Assembly: GCA_949744905.1 (NCBI GenBank)
Contig: CATKCE010000060.1
Location: 1-55,029, forward strand
Length of the DNA: 55,029 bases
Source: an uncultured bacterium
GTDB taxonomy: Bacteria > Bacillota > Clostridia > Christensenellales > Pumilibacteraceae
Reading direction: 5' to 3'
The notes under the pieces are model-generated. The model was not told the DNA's origin. It was given only the letters and a program-made list of their open reading frames with translations, and did not search any database. Both the position numbers and the translations under genes were made by a program. Positions 52,028 through 55,029 of the stretch are shown one piece after another. How positions within the stretch are numbered: the first letter of the stretch is position 1; each line of letters begins with the position of its first letter.

Positions 52028-52743
52028 TTTACAAAGTTACCTTTGCCCATCCATTCGGCGAGTTCTTCCATAAAAGTTTTTTTGCGCGGATGGCTTATCT
52101 GCAAACGGTCGCCGTTAACCATTGTAACGGTGTGTCCGTCTACGGCGTCGATATGCTTGGGATTGAGAAGATAACAGCTGTTGCACCGCAAAAAGCCGTA
52201 TGCCTTAAACTTTTCTTCCGTAGCCGACAGCGACCCCGCAATTGTAAACGAGCCGTCGTACGTGTGGTACAAAAGTTTGTGGTCGCTCACTTCTATGTAA
52301 TAAACCGAATTGACCGAAAGTCTTTTTATACTTCCCGAGCCGCTTATCATTACGCGGTCGTCGACTTCCGATTTTATAAGTTCGACCACCTTTTTCATCT
52401 TCATCTCAAAATCCGGATAATTTATCGGTTTTACCAAAAAATCGAAAGCGTCCACTTCGTAGCCTTTTATTGCGAACTTCGCCATATTGGTAACGAATAT
52501 CAGTTTGGCTTTTTTATCGAACTCGCGGAACTTCCCCGCCGCGCGCATGCCGTTCATATTGGGCATCATTATGTCCATGAAAACAAGGTCGTAGCATTTT
52601 TCGCGTTCGCTTAAAAACTCCACCGCGTCGGCGTACCTCGTTATACCGAATCCGGACCCGCATTTTTCCGAATACGCGTAAAGATATCCGACCAGCTTGT
52701 CCGCGTCGGTATTTTCATCTTCCACTACGGCTATGTTTATCAT
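52024..52743 (-). CDS. Second LytTR-type response regulator
   Basis: A 239-aa paralogue of the regulator at 48.0 kb. Receiver: VVEDEN acidic pair, FMDIMMPNMNG with the phosphoacceptor Asp, FVTNMAKFAIKGYEVDAFDFLVKP. LytTR domain: VYYIEVSDHKLLYHTYDG and FLRCNSCYLLNPKHI. The ATG at 52743 has GGAGG six bases upstream. The promoter spacer contains an inverted repeat, so its expression is probably controlled by a repressor or by itself. It is translationally coupled to the kinase. The two systems look like the result of duplication. Confidence 0.93.
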   Translation of the reverse strand: MINIAVVEDENTDADKLVGYLYAYSEKCGSGFGITRYADAVEFLSEREKCYDLVFMDIMMPNMNGMRAAGKFREFDKKAKLIFVTNMAKFAIKGYEVDAFDFLVKPINYPDFEMKMKKVVELIKSEVDDRVMISGSGSIKRLSVNSVYYIEVSDHKLLYHTYDGSFTIAGSLSATEEKFKAYGFLRCNSCYLLNPKHIDAVDGHTVTMVNGDRLQISHPRKKTFMEELAEWMGKGNFVK

Positions 52744-52815
52744 TTTATCCCTCCGCGAGATCTGTCGCCATGTAAAACGTACGGTCGGCTATACGCCGAA
52801 AATATTTACGATTTA

Positions 52816-52845
52816 ATTATATATTAACCGCGCGGCGGTTGTCAA
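52816..52845 (-). promoter_or_regulatory. Promoter of the second two-component system with inverted repeat
   Basis: Minus strand TTGACA (52840-52845), 18-base spacer, TATAAT (52816-52821). AACCGC-GCG-GCGGTT (plus-strand reading, 52826-52840) occupies most of the spacer and touches the -35 box, forming a likely operator. Confidence 0.8.
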
Positions 52846-52876
52846 AAGAATTGACTACGGCAAAACGCGCGACTTT

Positions 52877-54157
52877 TCATTCTACCGTTGTTTTCGGCAA
52901 TATTCGGGCGGCGGAATCTATGGTGCCGGCACCGCAGTAAATAAGCGCGTCGAAGTCGGGAGCAAGGCGCAGGGCGTGCTCGTTGAGCTCGAAGTATGTG
53001 TCGAAGCAACGCACGGAGCGTCCGGCGTCAAGCAGTTTGCGACACAAAAGACCGCTGCTGACGCCCGGCAAAGGCTCTTCCCGCGCGGCGAATATTTCGG
53101 CAAGCAATATGCCGTCGGCGGAGCAAAGGGCTTTTACGAAGTCGTCCGCAAGCGACAGCGTGCGCGAATACGTGTGCGGCTCGAACACCGCCGCCACTCT
53201 TTTGTATCCGGCGTCGCGCAAAGCGGATATCACGCTTTGTATCTCGTGCGGGTGATGGGCGTAATCGGTGAACACGTCACAGTTGCCGGCAGCTCCCAGA
53301 TATTCGAGCCTGCGTTTTACCCCGCGGAAATTTTCCAGCCCGCGCTTAATATCGGCAAAATCGAGCCCCGCGCTAAACGCGGCGGCGGCGGCGGCAAGAG
53401 CGTTGTACACGTTGTGCCGCCCCATCACTTTTAACCGTACCGCGCCGAGAGGCGCGCCCGCGCGCACCATAGTAAACGAAGTCTCGCCTCGAACGCACTC
53501 GATATCGTCCGCCCTTAAATAGTTGTCGCGCCCGAGTCCGAAAGTTATGTATTTTCCCGTTTTTAAGGGTTCGCTGAGTTTATCGTCGCCGCAAAGCACG
53601 CGTATTTTGCCGCTGCGAGAAAACACGGCGAACGCGTCGGTTATATCGTCGATGTCGCGGTAATAATCGGTGTGGTCGAGTTCCACGTTGAGCACCACCG
53701 ATATATCGGGCAACAAGTGCAAAAAGTTCCGCTTGTATTCGCACGCCTCGGTGATAAAATATTTTTTTCCGCCCACGCGTCCGTTTTTGCCGCCGTACTC
53801 GCCGCCCAGATGCACCGTCGGGTCATACGGCTCGAATATGCCGCCCAGCATAGCCGTGCACGTGGTCTTACCGTGACTGCCGGCAACGGCCAGCACGGTG
53901 CGGTAACGCTTCGCCACCTTTCCGAGGTACTCCGCGCGCGAAAGAAGTTCTTTTCCGTGCGAGCGCGCGTATTCCGTTTCCGGATTAGTATCCGGCACCG
54001 CCGACGAATACACCACCGTATCCGCGCCCTCGGCAAACCTCGCGTCGTGTCCGTCAAGAGCGAGGTCGCTTCCGCTTACCTCCGCCCCGTCCGCTTTTGC
54101 AATATCCATAAGCGCCTTCATGCTCGCGCCGAGGCACCCGACAAAATGTATCCTCAT
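52877..54157 (-). CDS. murC: UDP-N-acetylmuramate–L-alanine ligase (MurC-type Mur ligase)
   Basis: A 426-aa Mur ligase (EC 6.3.2.8) that adds L-alanine to UDP-MurNAc. ATP-binding AVAGSHGKTTCTAML, the MurC-type FITEACEYKRNFLHLLPD and VELDHTDYYRDIDD, GRHNVYNALAAAAAA, and TDYAHHPHEIQSVISALRD are all present. The start is ATG 54157 (MRIHFVGCLGASM); the track's 65 upstream residues are unrelated. The N-terminal nucleotide loop is unusual: VGCLGASMKAL in place of IGIGGxxMSxLA, so one glycine is a leucine. Mpl-type ligase is the alternative, but the length and the EACEY motif favour MurC. It is somewhat shorter than typical (about 450-460 aa). Divergent from spoVG. No good Shine-Dalgarno is seen. 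Confidence 0.88.
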   Translation of the reverse strand: MRIHFVGCLGASMKALMDIAKADGAEVSGSDLALDGHDARFAEGADTVVYSSAVPDTNPETEYARSHGKELLSRAEYLGKVAKRYRTVLAVAGSHGKTTCTAMLGGIFEPYDPTVHLGGEYGGKNGRVGGKKYFITEACEYKRNFLHLLPDISVVLNVELDHTDYYRDIDDITDAFAVFSRSGKIRVLCGDDKLSEPLKTGKYITFGLGRDNYLRADDIECVRGETSFTMVRAGAPLGAVRLKVMGRHNVYNALAAAAAAFSAGLDFADIKRGLENFRGVKRRLEYLGAAGNCDVFTDYAHHPHEIQSVISALRDAGYKRVAAVFEPHTYSRTLSLADDFVKALCSADGILLAEIFAAREEPLPGVSSGLLCRKLLDAGRSVRCFDTYFELNEHALRLAPDFDALIYCGAGTIDSAARILPKTTVE

Positions 54158-54340
54158 ACCTTTACTGTATTCGGCAAGCGGCGGTTGCGTTACGAAACAA
54201 CGCCGCCGCGGCGTCCCCGCCTGTTTTTTATAAAAGCGCGCATAAAAACGCGGACAGCAAAATATGAGAGTAAACAACCTTTTTAACCGCAATATAGGAA
54301 AAACTTTTGCCTCTAAACGAAAGAAAATGCGGAAAAAGTA

Positions 54341-54369
54341 TTGCAAAAACAAAAATTATGGTGTATAAT
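54341..54369 (+). promoter_or_regulatory. Promoter of spoVG
   Basis: TTGCAA (54341-54346), 17-base spacer, TATAAT (54364-54369). The leader of about 42 bases is A-rich and carries AAAGGA in front of the ATG. No sigma-H-like signal was recognised. Confidence 0.75.
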
Positions 54370-54417
54370 AGAAATAACGCAGAAAAATATATACTTAAAG
54401 GGGTTGAAAAAAGGACA

Positions 54418-54699
54418 ATGAACATTACGGAAGTACGCGTAAGGTTAGTCAAATCCGATGAAGGAAAACTCAAAGGCGTGGCATCGATAACCATCGACGA
54501 CTGTTTCGTGATCCACGACGTCAAGATAATAGAGGGCGCCGACGACTTTTTTATCGCCATGCCGAGCAAAAAGACGCCCACCGGCGAATTTAAGGATATA
54601 GTACATCCGCTTAACACCGAAACGCGCGAAAAACTGCGCGACATAGTGCTTGCCGAATTCAAAAAAGCGCGCGAACAGGCAAGCGGCCAAGCAATGTAA
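54418..54699 (+). CDS. spoVG: SpoVG-family RNA/DNA-binding regulator
   Basis: A 93-aa protein beginning MNITEVRVRLVKSDEGKLKG at ATG 54418; the track's extra 37 residues lie in the leader. It matches SpoVG throughout: KGVASITIDDCFVIHDVKI, then FFIAMPSKKTPTGEFKDIVHP, and ETREKLRDIVLAEF at the end. SpoVG is a small site-specific nucleic-acid-binding protein that affects septation, capsule and virulence genes in many Gram-positive bacteria, including non-sporulating ones. It therefore does not prove that this organism forms spores. A strong terminator follows 20 bases after the stop. Confidence 0.95.
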   Translation: MNITEVRVRLVKSDEGKLKGVASITIDDCFVIHDVKIIEGADDFFIAMPSKKTPTGEFKDIVHPLNTETREKLRDIVLAEFKKAREQASGQAM

Positions 54700-54718
54700 A
54701 AAATAATATAAAAGTATT

Positions 54719-54745
54719 CCCCGCCCTTACCGGCGGGGATTTTTT
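54719..54745 (+). terminator. Rho-independent terminator of spoVG
   Basis: CCCCGCC (54719-54725) and GGCGGGG (54732-54738) form a perfect 7-bp stem with a six-base loop, followed by ATTTTTT. Confidence 0.92.
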
Positions 54746-54814
54746 ACGGCGCGTCCGCACCGAATAACGCGGAGAGCAAAGTTTTGATTTATAAAAGAAA
54801 TATAAAAAGTATAC

Positions 54815-54853
54815 AAAAAGGACGCCGGGAAGTTTACGCCCCGCGCCCTTTTT
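54815..54853. terminator. Bidirectional terminator after the right-edge gene
   Basis: AAAAAGGACGCCGGG pairs with CCCCGCGCCCTTTTT with two mismatches. A/T-runs on both sides allow function in either direction. It ends the minus-strand gene whose stop is at 54893. Confidence 0.85.
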
Positions 54854-54892
54854 GCCTTATCTATATAGCCGTTGCTATCATTATTGTGCGCT

Positions 54893-55029
54893 TTACTGTT
54901 GGACCGTGCCCACGTATTTGCGGGACGCGCCCACTATCGGTTTTACGGTAAGCTCGTGTCCGTCGCTGTTCCACGCCTCTACGCCTTTTACAAGAGTCGT
55001 CCAGCCCCTGAGCGCGCCGCCGTACTCGA
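54893..55029 (-). CDS. C-terminal end of an unidentified gene, partial
   Basis: The minus strand is open from the right edge to a TAA at 54893, giving 44 residues that include LRGWTTLVKGVEAWNSDGHE and end in KYVGTVQQ. The frame uses the same GC-rich codons as its neighbours and is followed by a strong terminator, so it is probably the real 3' end of a gene. It is too short for me to assign a family. Confidence 0.5.
   Translation of the reverse strand, partial: EYGGALRGWTTLVKGVEAWNSDGHELTVKPIVGASRKYVGTVQQ

Noticed and set aside
54158-54200. TACAGT six bases before the murC ATG as a fifth leaderless promoter
   Set aside because: The spacing fits, but the -10 has two mismatches and there is no -35-like hexamer at 16-18 bases.
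54307-54417. N-terminal 37-residue extension of the spoVG ORF
   Set aside because: This stretch contains the spoVG promoter and leader; SpoVG homology starts exactly at the ATG at 54418.
1-55029. CRISPR array, insertion sequence, prophage, tRNA or rRNA
   Set aside because: No regularly spaced direct repeats, transposase or integrase motifs, phage structural genes or tRNA-like cloverleafs were seen. The intergenic regions are mostly short and filled by promoters and terminators.

Overview
The window (about 50% GC) looks like the chromosome of an uncultured Gram-positive anaerobe of the Bacillota, most likely a Clostridia or Christensenellales-type gut lineage. The evidence is the murB-PHP-whiA-crh-dnaE-pfkA cluster, spoVG, LytTR/GHKL two-component pairs, sbcDC, an MBG-repeat surface protein, and strong sigma-A promoters (TTGACA-N17-TATAAT). 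The species cannot be named from sequence alone. Nearly all genes lie on the minus strand. No tRNA, rRNA, insertion sequence, prophage or CRISPR array was seen.

Layout, left to right. (1) 0-2 kb: the first 49 codons of dnaA run off the left edge (minus strand, too short for the ORF track), preceded by a TetR regulator and recF. This is a replication neighbourhood with unusual gene order. (2) 2-21 kb: surface proteins. There is a 1223-aa membrane-anchored protein of unknown function. Next to it is a probable operon: a 74-aa coiled-coil protein, a giant 4393-aa MBG-repeat surface protein, and a translationally coupled 474-aa membrane protein with an internal duplication. (3) 21-27 kb: a tightly overlapping operon hisH-hisF-(two-TM protein)-sbcD-sbcC, divergent from lgt. 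(4) 28-31 kb: a small gene remnant, a YitT-family transporter downstream of a glutamate-5-kinase-like amino-acid kinase, and a divergent ArsR-type winged-helix regulator. (5) 31-39 kb: the conserved cluster murB, PHP phosphatase, whiA, crh-like HPr, dnaE, pfkA. It lacks the rapZ and glmR genes that usually sit in this block. (6) 39-43 kb: a Fic-like protein with a ruined active site, a GH78-type glycosidase and its probable LacI regulator. (7) 43-53 kb: a GH3 glycosidase with permuted domains and membrane anchors at both ends, a four-TM protein, two AgrA/AgrC-like LytTR/GHKL two-component systems, an M23 peptidase and a PHP-type histidinol-phosphatase. (8) 53-55 kb: murC, spoVG and the 3' end of an unidentified gene.

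The strongest regulatory observation is a set of four promoters (hisH, lgt, the ArsR-type regulator, the Fic-like gene) with exactly six bases between the -10 hexamer and the ATG and no Shine-Dalgarno sequence, so the mRNAs should be leaderless. Leadered genes in the same window have clear AGGAGG-type sites. The second is a pair of nine-base G/C homopolymers: one inside the ATPase domain of the histidine kinase upstream of the GH3 gene, the other in the leader of the lacI gene next to the GH78 gene. Both are candidates for slipped-strand phase variation of carbohydrate functions. Several operator-like palindromes sit at promoters, including a perfect 24-bp palindrome in the leader of the first response regulator.

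Functional themes are replication and recombination (dnaA, recF, dnaE, sbcCD), cell wall and envelope (murB, murC, lgt, M23, giant surface protein), central and histidine metabolism (pfkA, hisH, hisF, histidinol-phosphatase) and regulated use of plant or host glycans (GH3, GH78, LacI, two-component systems).
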